DNA of 64,000 nt from Candidatus Deferrimicrobiaceae bacterium (GTDB lineage Bacteria; Desulfobacterota; Deferrimicrobia; Deferrimicrobiales; Deferrimicrobiaceae). Positions 35,391 to 45,500 of the stretch are shown here, piece after piece. How positions within the stretch are numbered: position 1 is the stretch's first letter; every line of letters starts with the position of its first letter. The stretch spans positions 434,001-498,000 of the forward strand of contig DASXVV010000009.1 of NCBI GenBank assembly GCA_036504035.1, written 5' to 3'. A program made the translations under genes and the position numbers. Below the pieces are notes generated by a model that was not told where the DNA came from, searched no databases, and saw nothing but the letters and a program-made list of their open reading frames with translations.

Positions 35391-37487
35391 GTGGCCGCAT
35401 CGCCGAACGCTACCTCTCTGCCAGCCATGCAGGGGGGACTCACAGCCCGCGAACTGATGGTTCCGCTGGCCATCGTGGGGATCATCTTCCTCATGATCGT
35501 CCCGGTGCCGCCCTTCCTCCTGGACCTGTTTCTGGCGCTTTCAATCACGCTTTCCCTTGTTGTTCTGCTGGTTTCCGTCTATCTCATCAAGCCGCTCGAA
35601 TTCTCCGTGTTCCCTTCCGTCCTCCTCCTGTCCACGCTGTTCCGGCTTTCGCTCAACGTCGCCTCGGCCCGCCTAATCCTGCTGCGCGGCAACGAGGGAA
35701 CCGACGCCGCCGGGGCGGTCATCAAGGCGTTCGGGCAGTTCGTCGTCGGCGGCAACTACGCCGTCGGCATCGTCATTTTTTTGATCCTCGTCGTCATTAA
35801 TTTTGTCGTTATCACCAAGGGCGCGGGCCGGATCGCCGAAGTCGCCGCCCGGTTCACCCTCGACGCGATGCCCGGCAAGCAGATGAGCATCGACGCCGAC
35901 CTCAACGCCGGTTTCATCGAAGAAAAGGAAGCGCGTCGCCGACGCCGCGAGATCGAGCGCGAGGCCGACTTCTGCGGCGCGATGGACGGCGCCAGCAAGT
36001 TCATCCGCGGCGAGGCGGTCGCGGGCATCATCATCATCGTCATCGACGTCCTCGGCGGCTTCTTCATCGGCGTCTTCCAGCTCGGGCTCGACATGAAGAC
36101 CGCCGCGGAGACCTACACCATCCTGACGATCGGCGACGGGCTGATCGCCCAGATCCCGGCGCTTCTCGTCAGCACCGCCGCCGGCATCATGGTCTCCCGG
36201 GCCGCCGCCGAAACCAACCTCGGCGAAGAACTCGGCAAGCAGCTCTTCATGAAGCCCAAGGCGCTCGCCACAGCCTCCGGTGTCCTCGCCGTTCTCGGCC
36301 TGGTGCCGGGACTGCCCCATGTCGCCTTCCTGTTGCTTTCGTTGATCGCCGGCACGGGCGCTTATTTCATCGGGCAGATCGCCGACGTCGAGGAGGCGCC
36401 CGCGGCCGCCCCCGTCGCCCCCGAGCTCACCTCCGAGGAAAAGATCGAAAAGTGCCTCGCGATGGACCTGATGGAGCTCGAGATCGGGTACGGGCTTATT
36501 CCGCTGGTCGACCCCGAACAGGGCGGCGACCTTCTCGAACGGATCCGGGCCGTCCGCCGCCAGATGGCCCAGGAACGCGGCTTCATCGTCCCGTCCATCC
36601 ACATCCGGGACAACCTGGAGATCAAGCCGCAGGAATACGCGATCCGCATCAAGGGCGTCGAGATCGCCCGCGGCGAAGTACGCCCCGGCAGCCTGCTCGC
36701 CCTCAATCCGGGGCAGGCGGTCACCGAGATCCCCGGCATCCCCACCACCGAGCCGGCCTTCGGCCTTCCGGCCAAGTGGATCGAGGAGCGCGACCGCGAG
36801 ACGGCGCAGATGGCGGGCTTCACGGTCGTCGACCCGACCACCGTCGTCGCCACGCACATCACCGAGATCATCAAGCGGCATGCCCACGAGATCATCACCC
36901 GGCAGGACGTCCAGAAGTTGCTCGACGGGCTCAAGGAGCATTACCCCAAGGTCGTCGAAGAGGTCGTCCCCGCGATGCTCCCGCTCGGGACCCTGCTGCG
37001 CGTCCTGCAGAACCTGCTCCACGAGCAGGTCTCGGTCAAGGACCTGCTCACCATCATGGAGACGCTGGGCAACGTCGGCCCCATGGTCAAGGATCCCGAC
37101 ATGCTCACCGAATACGTCCGCCAGGCGCTGTCGCGCTCGATCACCCAGCATTTCAAGACGGCCGACAACAAGATCTACGTCGTCTCGCTCGAGAAGCCGC
37201 TCGAGGACATGCTCGAACAGGCCATCCAGCGCACCGAGATGGGCAACTACCTCGCGCTCGAGCCCAACATCGCCCGGATGATCCTGCAGCGGCTGGCCGA
37301 CGGCGTCCGAAAGTGCGTCGAGAACGGCTGCGAACCGATCATCCTCTGCTCTCCCGCGGTTCGTCCCTATCTCAAGCGGCTGACCGAGCGGGCGCACCCC
37401 GAGCTGGTCGTCCTGTCGTTCCAGGAAGTCACGCCGACCGTCACCATCCATTCCCTCGGCACCGTGGGGTTGAGCTATGCAAATTAA
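35391..37487 (+). CDS. flhA: Flagellar export gate protein FlhA
   Basis: The 698-residue protein starts GTG at 35391, with TAGGAGG upstream. About eight membrane helices fill residues 20-330. The cytoplasmic FHIPEP-like stretch appears as GFIEEKEARRRRREIEREAD with FCGAMDGASKFIRGEAVAGI. A C-terminal nonamer-forming domain follows (LGNVGPMVKDPDMLTEYVRQ, LVVLSFQEVTP). It overlaps flhF by 11 bases, so the pair is probably coupled. Confidence 0.97.
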   Translation: MAASPNATSLPAMQGGLTARELMVPLAIVGIIFLMIVPVPPFLLDLFLALSITLSLVVLLVSVYLIKPLEFSVFPSVLLLSTLFRLSLNVASARLILLRGNEGTDAAGAVIKAFGQFVVGGNYAVGIVIFLILVVINFVVITKGAGRIAEVAARFTLDAMPGKQMSIDADLNAGFIEEKEARRRRREIEREADFCGAMDGASKFIRGEAVAGIIIIVIDVLGGFFIGVFQLGLDMKTAAETYTILTIGDGLIAQIPALLVSTAAGIMVSRAAAETNLGEELGKQLFMKPKALATASGVLAVLGLVPGLPHVAFLLLSLIAGTGAYFIGQIADVEEAPAAAPVAPELTSEEKIEKCLAMDLMELEIGYGLIPLVDPEQGGDLLERIRAVRRQMAQERGFIVPSIHIRDNLEIKPQEYAIRIKGVEIARGEVRPGSLLALNPGQAVTEIPGIPTTEPAFGLPAKWIEERDRETAQMAGFTVVDPTTVVATHITEIIKRHAHEIITRQDVQKLLDGLKEHYPKVVEEVVPAMLPLGTLLRVLQNLLHEQVSVKDLLTIMETLGNVGPMVKDPDMLTEYVRQALSRSITQHFKTADNKIYVVSLEKPLEDMLEQAIQRTEMGNYLALEPNIARMILQRLADGVRKCVENGCEPIILCSPAVRPYLKRLTERAHPELVVLSFQEVTPTVTIHSLGTVGLSYAN

Positions 37488-38919
37488 GCAGTTCGAAGGC
37501 ACGTCGATGGAGGAGATCCTGGCGCGCGTCAAGAAGACGCTGGGCGACGACGCCGTGATCCTGTCGACCCGCAAGCAGGCGAAGAAGCGGATGGGCGCCT
37601 TCACGACGGCCGTCTACGAGGTGAGCGCCGCCGTCGACGCCCCGCCTGCCCCCCTCCAGGGGATCCGCACCCGGGGCCGGGTGCTCGACACCGTAGTCCC
37701 GATCGGCGCGACCCCGGCGACCTACCCGCATTACACGCCCAAGGCGCAGGCTGCGCCGCAGCGCCCGTCGCTCGCCGTAATCGGCGATGAACCGGCCGCG
37801 CCCGCGACCGACCAGTCCAATCGCCCCTCGGCCCCCCCGCCTCCGGAACACGGGAAACCGGCCCCCTTCGAGGCGTTCCTTTCTCTCGAAAAGGAGCTGG
37901 CGCCTCTGAAGGAAGAGATCGCGGGGCTCAAGGGGTTTCTCGAACTGGTGCTCCGGGAGCGCGACGCCGCGCCCGCGGCCGAGAGCAATGCGCGGCTGGA
38001 CCGCCTCGTCGACGAGATCCACGCCCTCAAGACGCAACTCGGGGAGTCCGCGGCCGCGATCCCGGCGAACGCTCCGGCGGAGCCCGCGAAGGAAGCCCCG
38101 TCCGGCGAGACCGACTTGTCCGACGACGACTGGCTGGTCCGTCGCCTGGTGGCCCAGGGCTTCAGCGCCCCGGCCGGGCGCCGAATCCGGCAAGCGGTCG
38201 GCACGCGTTGCGCCGTCCCCGGCGCCGTGACCGACGCCGACCTGCGGCGCGAAGCGGGCGCCTACCTCGCCTCGATGGTCCGTGTCGCCGAACTTCCCCC
38301 TGTCCGGCCGAACGGTCCCCGCATCCTCGCCTTCGTCGGCCCCGCGGGCGCCGGCAAGACCTCGACCGTCGCACGGGTGGGCAAGATGCTTGCGAAGCGC
38401 GGCTTCCGCTGCGCCGCCATAGCCGTCGGCGAGCCCGACAAAGGCGCCGGCTTCCTGCTCCGGGAGTTGCAGCTCCCGCACGGCATCCCGGTGCTGTGCG
38501 CGCGAAACGCCGAGGAACTTTCACGGGCCGTCGCGGTCTGTTATGGTGCCCAATACCTGTTGATCGACGTCGAAGGCGATGCGTGCGGACGCGAGGCGGC
38601 CGCCCGCATGACGTCGGTTTTCCGCGGCCACGCCGACATCGATTTCTGCCTGACGCTGCCGGCCGACTACGACCTGACGCCCGCGGACCGGCTCGTCGCT
38701 TCGCTCTCGCCGCTGCCGGTCGGCTACATGGCCTTCACGGGCATCGACCGCTCGAAGCAGCACGGCAACATGGTCAAGGCGGCCGCGGTCGCGTCGCGGC
38801 CGGTTCTCTTCCTCACCGCCGGCGACGACGAGGCAGGCACCGTGTTCCCCGCGCGCGCCTACATGTTTTCCCGGCTCCTGCTCGACACCAAGGCCACCGA
38901 AACGAGGATGTCCCGATGA
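37477..38919 (+). CDS. flhF: FlhF-like SRP-family protein with degenerate GTPase motifs
   Basis: FlhF proteins set flagellar pole position and number. The N-terminus is typical (MQIKQFEGTSMEEILARVKK, LGDDAVILSTRKQAKKRMG), followed by a Pro/Ala linker, coiled coil and N domain. The P-loop GPAGAGKT is intact at 288-295. The usual DTYRIGA segment reads AVGEPDKGA (316-324), DTAGR reads DVEGD (364-368) and TKLDE reads TGIDRS (421-426). The core Asp residues of G3 and G4 remain but most contacts differ. The fold is kept; GTP hydrolysis is doubtful. It lies in the normal flhA-flhF-flhG order. Confidence 0.88.
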   Translation: MQIKQFEGTSMEEILARVKKTLGDDAVILSTRKQAKKRMGAFTTAVYEVSAAVDAPPAPLQGIRTRGRVLDTVVPIGATPATYPHYTPKAQAAPQRPSLAVIGDEPAAPATDQSNRPSAPPPPEHGKPAPFEAFLSLEKELAPLKEEIAGLKGFLELVLRERDAAPAAESNARLDRLVDEIHALKTQLGESAAAIPANAPAEPAKEAPSGETDLSDDDWLVRRLVAQGFSAPAGRRIRQAVGTRCAVPGAVTDADLRREAGAYLASMVRVAELPPVRPNGPRILAFVGPAGAGKTSTVARVGKMLAKRGFRCAAIAVGEPDKGAGFLLRELQLPHGIPVLCARNAEELSRAVAVCYGAQYLLIDVEGDACGREAAARMTSVFRGHADIDFCLTLPADYDLTPADRLVASLSPLPVGYMAFTGIDRSKQHGNMVKAAAVASRPVLFLTAGDDEAGTVFPARAYMFSRLLLDTKATETRMSR

Positions 38920-39791
38920 CCCAGATCACGTCCGGCCCCAACCCGACCGGCACGCGCGCCAGGCTGCGCGTCTTCTCGATCACCAGCGGCAAGGGGGGGG
39001 TCGGCAAGACCAGCATCGTGACGAATCTCGCCGTCAGCTTCGCGAAGCTCGGCCGAAAGGTTCTCATCATCGATGCCGATCTCGGGCTTGCCAACGTAGA
39101 CCTCATGCTGGGGCTGACCCCCAAGGGGAACATCCATACGCTGCTTTCCGGCGAACACACGCTCGACGAAGTGCTGGTCGAGGGACCGGCCGGCATCAAG
39201 GTCCTGCCGGCTTCCTCCGGCATCTACGAGGTGACCCACCTCTCGTCCGAGCAGCGGATCGCGCTGCTTTCGCAACTCGACACGCTCGAGGACGTCTTCG
39301 ACACCGTGCTGATCGATACCGGCGCCGGGATCGCCTCGAACGTGATGTATTTCAACGCGGCCGCCCAGGAGATCATCGTCGTCGTGACGCCCGACAACAC
39401 ATCGGTCGCCGACGCCTATGCGCTCATCAAGGTGCTCACCCAGAATTTCGGCGAAAAATATTTTCACATCCTCCTGAACATGGTCCAAAATGAGTTCGAA
39501 GCCATCAACACGTTCAAGAAGATCGAACGCGCCGCGGCGAAGTTTCTCAATATATCGCTCGATTACGCCGGTTTTGTCGTTCGGGACGACCACATTCGCA
39601 AGGCAGCCAACGCCCAGAAGCCGATGGTCGAGCTCACGCCTGCAGCCCCCGCCGCCCGGTCGATCCGGTACGTGGCCGAGAGCCTCCTGTCCGCGTACGG
39701 GCGCAGCAGCATGAAGGGCACGCCGCAATTCTTCTGGAAGCGTCTCCTCGTCGAGGAGCAGTCGAACGGCTTCCAGGAGGCGCCAGGGTGA
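38916..39791 (+). CDS. flhG: FlhG/FleN MinD-like ATPase
   Basis: The 291-residue ParA/MinD-type ATPase controls flagellar number, usually with FlhF. It has the deviant Walker A FSITSGKGGVGKTSIVTNLA (about 20-39), KVLIIDADLGLANVDLMLGL and Walker B TVLIDTGAGI. The C-terminus ends in a basic amphipathic-like stretch (FFWKRLLVEEQ). The N-terminal DQAxxL motif that stimulates FlhF in some species is not visible. Overlaps of 4 bases join it to flhF and fliA. Confidence 0.93.
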   Translation: MTQITSGPNPTGTRARLRVFSITSGKGGVGKTSIVTNLAVSFAKLGRKVLIIDADLGLANVDLMLGLTPKGNIHTLLSGEHTLDEVLVEGPAGIKVLPASSGIYEVTHLSSEQRIALLSQLDTLEDVFDTVLIDTGAGIASNVMYFNAAAQEIIVVVTPDNTSVADAYALIKVLTQNFGEKYFHILLNMVQNEFEAINTFKKIERAAAKFLNISLDYAGFVVRDDHIRKAANAQKPMVELTPAAPAARSIRYVAESLLSAYGRSSMKGTPQFFWKRLLVEEQSNGFQEAPG

Positions 39792-40579
39792 CCATGAAGA
39801 GAAACGGCAAAACGGCCTACGAACAGATGGCGCTGCCACCCGGACCATCCCCGCGTGTCGCCGCAACCAAGACGCCCGAAGAGCGCGACGCCCTCGTGCG
39901 CGAATTCGTTCCGTTGGTCAAGTACCATGCCGGGATGCTGAAGCTCCGCCTTCCCCCCCACATCGAGCTCGACGACCTGATCAGCTCGGGCATCGTCGGG
40001 CTGCTCGACGCCCTCGACCGGTTCGACGATTCCCGCGGGATCAAATTCAAGACCTATGCCGAGTTCCGGATCCGCGGCGCCATGCTCGATTACCTGCGGG
40101 AGATGGACTGGTTCCCCCGGTCGGTCCGCCAGCGCGCGACCAACCTGCAGAACGTCTATGCCCAGCTCGAGGTGCTGTTCGGCCGCCCCCCCGAAGAGGA
40201 GGAAGTCGCCAAGCACCTCAAGATCTCCCTCGAAGATCTGCACAAGGAGCTTTCGCTCACCACGGGGCTGACCATCTTCTCGCTCGACGCCCCCGTCGAC
40301 GACGAGGTCGACGCCGGCATCCAGAGGGCGATCGCCGAGGCCGCGATGGACGAGAACAAGGAAGAAGAGATTTTGCGCGATCTCAAGGAAGTGCTCGGCA
40401 AGGCGATCGATCTGCTGCCCGAGAAGGAAAAGCACCTGATCGCTCTCTACTACTACGAAGAGCTGACGATGAAGGAGATCGGTTCCCTGCTCTCCCTGGG
40501 CGAGCCGCGCATCTGCCAGCTGCACAACCAGGCGGTCCTCCGCCTCCGCGGCAAGCTGCGCCAGCAGCTCCAGCGTTAA
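39788..40579 (+). CDS. fliA: Flagellar sigma factor FliA (sigma-28)
   Basis: The 263-residue sigma factor has region 2 (LVKYHAGMLKLRLPPHIELD, DLISSGIVGLLDALDRFDDS, FKTYAEFRIRGAMLDYLREM with DWFPRSVRQ), region 3 (EVLFGRPPEEEEVAKHLKIS) and region 4 (LPEKEKHLIALYYYEELTMK, EIGSLLSLGEPRICQLHNQA). It should read the sigma-28-like sites before motA and before the small gene at 9526. GTG start in a GTGA overlap with flhG, or an ATG two codons in. No flgM is seen nearby. Confidence 0.96.
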   Translation: MTMKRNGKTAYEQMALPPGPSPRVAATKTPEERDALVREFVPLVKYHAGMLKLRLPPHIELDDLISSGIVGLLDALDRFDDSRGIKFKTYAEFRIRGAMLDYLREMDWFPRSVRQRATNLQNVYAQLEVLFGRPPEEEEVAKHLKISLEDLHKELSLTTGLTIFSLDAPVDDEVDAGIQRAIAEAAMDENKEEEILRDLKEVLGKAIDLLPEKEKHLIALYYYEELTMKEIGSLLSLGEPRICQLHNQAVLRLRGKLRQQLQR

Positions 40580-41755
40580 GTGGCCTCCCCTCAGGACCAG
40601 ATGCAGAAGATGGAGGCGCTCGGGCGGCTGACCGGCGGCATCGCGCACGACTTCAACAACCTGTTGACCGGGATCCTCGGCTACGCCTCGTTGCTCAAGA
40701 ACACCCTCGATCGCGACACCGAGCAATTCGAGGCCGCCGAATACATCGAACGGGCGGCGAAACGCGCATCCCACCTCACACGCCAGCTACTCGCCTATTC
40801 GCGCAAGGAGACGGCCGCGCTGCAACGCCCGACCGACGTCCACCGAATCATCGGCGAGGCGGTCGAGATCCTCTCCCGCGCCGAGAACAAGGACATCCGG
40901 ATCCTGCCGCGCCTGGACGCCCGGCAGACCGTGGTCGACGCCGATCCCACCGGCCTCATCCAGATCCTGCTCAACCTGGGCGTCAACGCCGGCGACGCGA
41001 TGCCCGACCGTGGCGTCCTCTCGATCACGACCGAGAACCTGCAGACCGAAGCCGGCACCGAGATCGAGGGCACCCGCATTCCCGACGGCGAGTGGATCGC
41101 CCTCCGGGTCGCGGACACGGGCCCGGGCATCCCGCCCGAGATCCGCGACATGATCTTCGCCCCGTTCTTCACGACGAAAGGCGAGGGAAAGGGAACCGGC
41201 CTCGGGTTGTCCACGGCCTACAATTGCGTGAAGGCGCACAACGGGTTCATCTTCCTCGAAGGCAACCGGGAAGGAGGCGCCTCCTTCCTGATCCTGCTCC
41301 CCCTGTCCGCCGACGAGTCCGAGGCCGCCGAACCGCCGGCATCGACGGGCGCCCTGCGCGATCTTCCCCGAGGCAGCGGAACCATCCTGGTCATCGACGA
41401 CGAGGAGATCCCGAGGCAGCTGGCGTCCGACATGCTGCGGGCGCTGGGCTACAAGACCTGCGAGGCGGCGTCGGGCCTCGCTGGACTCGAGCTGCTCTCC
41501 GAGGCGGAGGGCGGGATCGACCTCGTCCTGCTCGACAAGATCATGCCCGGGATGGACGGCTCCGAGACGCGCCGGCGCATCGGGGAAATCGATCCGACCC
41601 TCCCGGTCGTCCTCTGCTCGGGGTACATCGACGATGTCGGCACGAACCCGGGCATCCTCAAGCAGTTCAGCGCATTCCTGCCGAAGCCGTACAAGCTCGA
41701 AGAGCTGGCCGAGGCAATCCGGGGCGTCCTGGCCAATCGAAGGAAGACCGTTTGA
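40580..41755 (+). CDS. Sensor-less hybrid histidine kinase with C-terminal receiver
   Basis: The GTG start directly abuts the fliA stop, so translation is probably coupled. The 391-residue protein begins at once with the dimerisation helix ([13 protein letters not shown]23 in [11 protein letters not shown]). It has an ATPase domain (N box [13 protein letters not shown]1 [20 protein letters not shown]2 GTGLGL) and a receiver with D319 in [11 protein letters not shown] and Lys in FLPKPYK. No PAS, GAF or membrane sensor precedes the catalytic core, unlike most relatives. Input may come from a partner protein. Its target is unknown; flagellar placement suggests a role in motility. Confidence 0.88.
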   Translation: MASPQDQMQKMEALGRLTGGIAHDFNNLLTGILGYASLLKNTLDRDTEQFEAAEYIERAAKRASHLTRQLLAYSRKETAALQRPTDVHRIIGEAVEILSRAENKDIRILPRLDARQTVVDADPTGLIQILLNLGVNAGDAMPDRGVLSITTENLQTEAGTEIEGTRIPDGEWIALRVADTGPGIPPEIRDMIFAPFFTTKGEGKGTGLGLSTAYNCVKAHNGFIFLEGNREGGASFLILLPLSADESEAAEPPASTGALRDLPRGSGTILVIDDEEIPRQLASDMLRALGYKTCEAASGLAGLELLSEAEGGIDLVLLDKIMPGMDGSETRRRIGEIDPTLPVVLCSGYIDDVGTNPGILKQFSAFLPKPYKLEELAEAIRGVLANRRKTV

Positions 41756-41764
41756 GGGATTGCG

Positions 41765-42592
41765 ATGCCGCTGGTTGATATCGAGGACTTCTACCCCTAT
41801 TCCTTTCTTCCGCAGCACAGGTACGGTTACGACAAACCGCCCCACGTGCTGCTGGACCGGATGTTCGCCAAGGGACTCGACGAATATCAGGCCTTGGTGC
41901 AGGAATTCGCGGGATATGCCGATGACCTTCGGAAGATTTCCCGCCAGCCGTCGATCTCCGATCCCAGCATGCCGTGCTGGGACAACGGTTGGTTCCCGGC
42001 GATGGACGGGATCGCATTGTTCGGATTGATTTCCTACCTCAAGCCGGCCAGGTACTTCGAAGTCGGCTCGGGGAACTCGACCAAGTACGCGGCGCTGGCA
42101 AAACGAACGAATAGCCCTTCGACCCTGATCGTTTCCATCGACCCGGCCCCGCGGGCGGAAATCGAGTCCCTTTGCGATTTCATCATTCGCGAGCCGTTCC
42201 AGAACGTCTCCGCCGAATTCATGGCCCGGTTGATGCCCGGAGACATTCTCTTCATCGACGGATCCCATCGGGTCCTTCAAAACTCGGATGTGTCGGTCTT
42301 CTACATGGAGGTTCTGCCGCTGCTGAAGCCGGGCGTCCTGATCGGTCAGCACGACATCGTGCTTCCGTACGATTACCACGCCGACTGGGGGAAGCGGATG
42401 TACTCCGAGCAATACATGCTCGCTTCCGTCCTCCTGGCGGCGGAAGAGAAATTCGACATCATCTTTCCGACCTTCTATTTGTCCGAACTGCATCCGGAAC
42501 GGTTGCGCCCTGTGATGGACGCGGTCTGGTCCTCGCCGAACCTCCGCGGAATCCCTCCTTTCGGAAGCTCGTTCTGGATGATGAAAAAGTAA
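41765..42592 (+). CDS. Class I SAM-dependent methyltransferase, flagellar-operon-linked
   Basis: The 275-residue protein has the motif I glycine loop YFEVGSGNSTKYAALAK (about 98-114), then LIVSIDPAPRAE and the acidic ILFIDGSHRVLQ. This is the Methyltransf_24-like layout. GAGG overlapping the kinase stop serves as its ribosome site, so it belongs to the fliA transcript end. Its stop is only 4 bases from the stop of the convergent giant glycosyltransferase. Substrate is unknown; a sugar or flagellin modification role is inferred from the neighbours. Confidence 0.82.
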   Translation: MPLVDIEDFYPYSFLPQHRYGYDKPPHVLLDRMFAKGLDEYQALVQEFAGYADDLRKISRQPSISDPSMPCWDNGWFPAMDGIALFGLISYLKPARYFEVGSGNSTKYAALAKRTNSPSTLIVSIDPAPRAEIESLCDFIIREPFQNVSAEFMARLMPGDILFIDGSHRVLQNSDVSVFYMEVLPLLKPGVLIGQHDIVLPYDYHADWGKRMYSEQYMLASVLLAAEEKFDIIFPTFYLSELHPERLRPVMDAVWSSPNLRGIPPFGSSFWMMKK

Positions 42593-42596
42593 CGGG

Positions 42597-45500
42597 CTAG
42601 CGGCCCTCGGGCACGCTTTCCGCGATCACCAAGCCCCGCAGCTCCTCCGCTCCGTCGTATCCCGGCGACACGAAGTCTAGTCGGTCCAGCAGGTCGATCG
42701 CGCGATCGCCCTTCCCCTGCTTCCAGAGGATTCCCGCCGCCGTGAACAGCATGTTCGGGTCGGAGGGGTGCATATCGAGATGACGGCCGAGCGCCGTCTC
42801 GGCCCGCCCGAGATCTCCGGATTCGACGCTCGCGCGCACGAGCTGGTCCAGCGCCGTGCTGTTTTCCGGGTCGATCTCGAGGGATCGCGTGAACAGGTCG
42901 AACGCCTCGCCCAGGCGCCCTTCCGAGACGCGGACCATCCCGAGGCCGCAGACCGCGGCGGCATCGTCCCGGTTCGCGGCGATGGCCTCCGAAAAAAGGA
43001 GGCCGGCACGGGCGGCGTCCCCGGCCATCAGTGCCAGCACGCCGAGACCCGTCATGCACCGGGATTCGCCGGGACAGGCCCGTCGGCCTTCCTCGTACAC
43101 GTCACGCGCCTCGTCCATCCTTCCAAGGGCGGCCAGGCAGTCTCCGATGTCCGGCAGCACCGACGCATCGCCCGCCTTCATCAGCCCCAGGAGCGTGACC
43201 AGTGCATCGCCCGGTTTCCCGTCCCGTTTCGACTTCAGAGCCGCTTCCCGGGCGGGGTACTTGCCGGAAGCCGCGCGTGCGGCCCCCGCCGCGGCGTCTT
43301 CCGCCGCCATTTGCCTGACGGCTCGGAGCGCGTCCGTCGACAGCAGCTCCAGCCGCGTGGCCTGCGGATCGTAGAGCCGGAGCACTGCAGGATCGGCCAG
43401 GAAGCTTTGCCCTTTCTCGATGCCGTCGTACTGGACGTGCCAGCCGGCCGAACGCTCGGCCGCATTGAACCGGCCTTTCCGCTCCCGGAACACTTTCCGC
43501 TCCCCGTGCTGCTGGCTGCGGACCGGGTAGTGGCGGAGAATGAATTTCACGGGGAAAACCTTGCGCCCTTCGAACGCGATGTCGTGCCCCCCGCTCTCGA
43601 CGATCCGGACCGGGGCGGCGGTTTTCTTCCAGGCCTTGATCTGACGCGTGTTGAACGACTCCGCGCGCTCGTAATACCGCAGCGCGTCCCGGACATCGGT
43701 GCCGGGAACGAACCGGTCGTCGGTCGGGCGGAAATTGAACAGCTCGAAGTCGATCGCGTTGCAGCCGAGGCGATCGACGTAGCGGATCGCCTCCGAAAGC
43801 GACAGCCCCTCCCAGGGAGATTCCCGGAATTCGTCGGCGTCGTGGTGGATGAACCAGTCGGCTTCCAGCGATGCCGCAAGCTGCTCCTTCCGGCGGAGGA
43901 TGTGGCTCCATATGTATTCGCGCCGGTTCTCCTCGGGAAAGCCGGCGTCGCCCGGGAATTTCTCGATGTGCAGCAGCCCCCGGCCGAGCCACTTCGACGC
44001 CTTTTCGACCGTGTCGTCGGTCGACACGTGGTCGATAAGGTAGACTCCCACGCCTTGCCCGACCAGGTACCCGATGACGGGATCGATGATGTCGCCCTCG
44101 TTGTGGGCCGACAAGATCGCGACGACCCGGAAGCTGTTTCCTTTTTCCAATGGTTCCTCCCGCAAGCTGGATTCGTTCGAAGCATCTCCGGCGGACAGCG
44201 CCGAGGAAAGCCGGCGGCCGATCTCATCCATTGCCATCGAGACGCCTTCCGGCATCGCGAAGTCCCTTCCGGTCTTTCCGGTCCGGACGAGCAGGTCCCA
44301 CTGCGCGGTTACCGCGCCCCAGGAAAAGCAGGCGCGCCAGTGGCCGTTTCCCGCGGCTCCAAGCTCCCGGCAGAGGCCGGGTTGCGCAGCGAGCGCCTCG
44401 ATGACCGTCGGGAAGAGCGGCAGCGAAGCGATGACGCCACCCGCAAACTCGGAGGCGGCGCCGCATTCCGGCGTGGCGAGCCAAGGCGTCCCGTGGCTCA
44501 TCGCCTCGATGAGCGTGACCGGGGACACCTCCCCCTTCGAGGGGAGCAGGAGGAGGTCGGCCGCCTTCATCGCCGACGCCGCCTCAGCCCGAGGGAGCCC
44601 CGGCAGCAGCGTCACCCGGGGATCGGAAGCCACGGCTTGGAGCACCTCGTCCACGAACGCGCGCTCCGGAGTCGGGTGCCCCACCAGGAATAGTCGCCAG
44701 TCGCCCGGCATCGATCTCAACGTTTTCAGCAACCCGGCCTGGTTCTTCACCGGCCACAGGTTGCCCACATGGACCATGAGGAACGTATCGCTCGGCACGT
44801 CGTACCGGTTCCGGAAATCCTGCATCCTCGACTCGGGCGTCGTCGCATTGGGCAGGTAGACCGTCCGGATACCTTCCTCGGCAAATAACCTGCAAGGAAT
44901 TCCGCCCCGGGACAGCGATACCACCGCATCGGCCCGCCGGAGGAGATCGGCGAGGCGGCGGCGGAATTCCGCGTTGTCCCGCCACGTGCCGTACCCCTCT
45001 TCGTTGATGAGCGGCTGGATGATGATGCGCGTCTTTTTCGGGACACGCGTCCCTTCGAGTCCCCAAAGCACCCACGTCGTCGGATCGCCGAGCAGGATGC
45101 AGCCGTCGTACCCGCCCTCCTCGATCAGGCGGGACAGCCCCTCCGTCGCGGTCCAGCGCTGCTTGTCGGCATCGAAGGTTCGCGGGAGCGACAGGATGCG
45201 CATCCCGCGCAGCGTGTCGCTCGTCCGATTCGGAAGCGCGCCGGTGGCCACGTCGACGGAATGCCCGAGCCCGACGAGGTGCGCGCCGAGATCTTCCGCG
45301 ATCACCTCGAGCCCGCCGACCATGGGCCAGAAGTAGTCGCAGGCGATCAGAAGGCGCAGGCCCGCCCGGTCCGCACCCTCGGGGGGTAGCGGGGCCCCCA
45401 CCCCGTCGAGGATCTTCCGGGCGGACGAAACCGTTTCCGCGCCGTAGAGCTGCGGGTGGAGGACGACCATCTGCGCGAGAAGCCGTGGCCTCCGGTCGTT

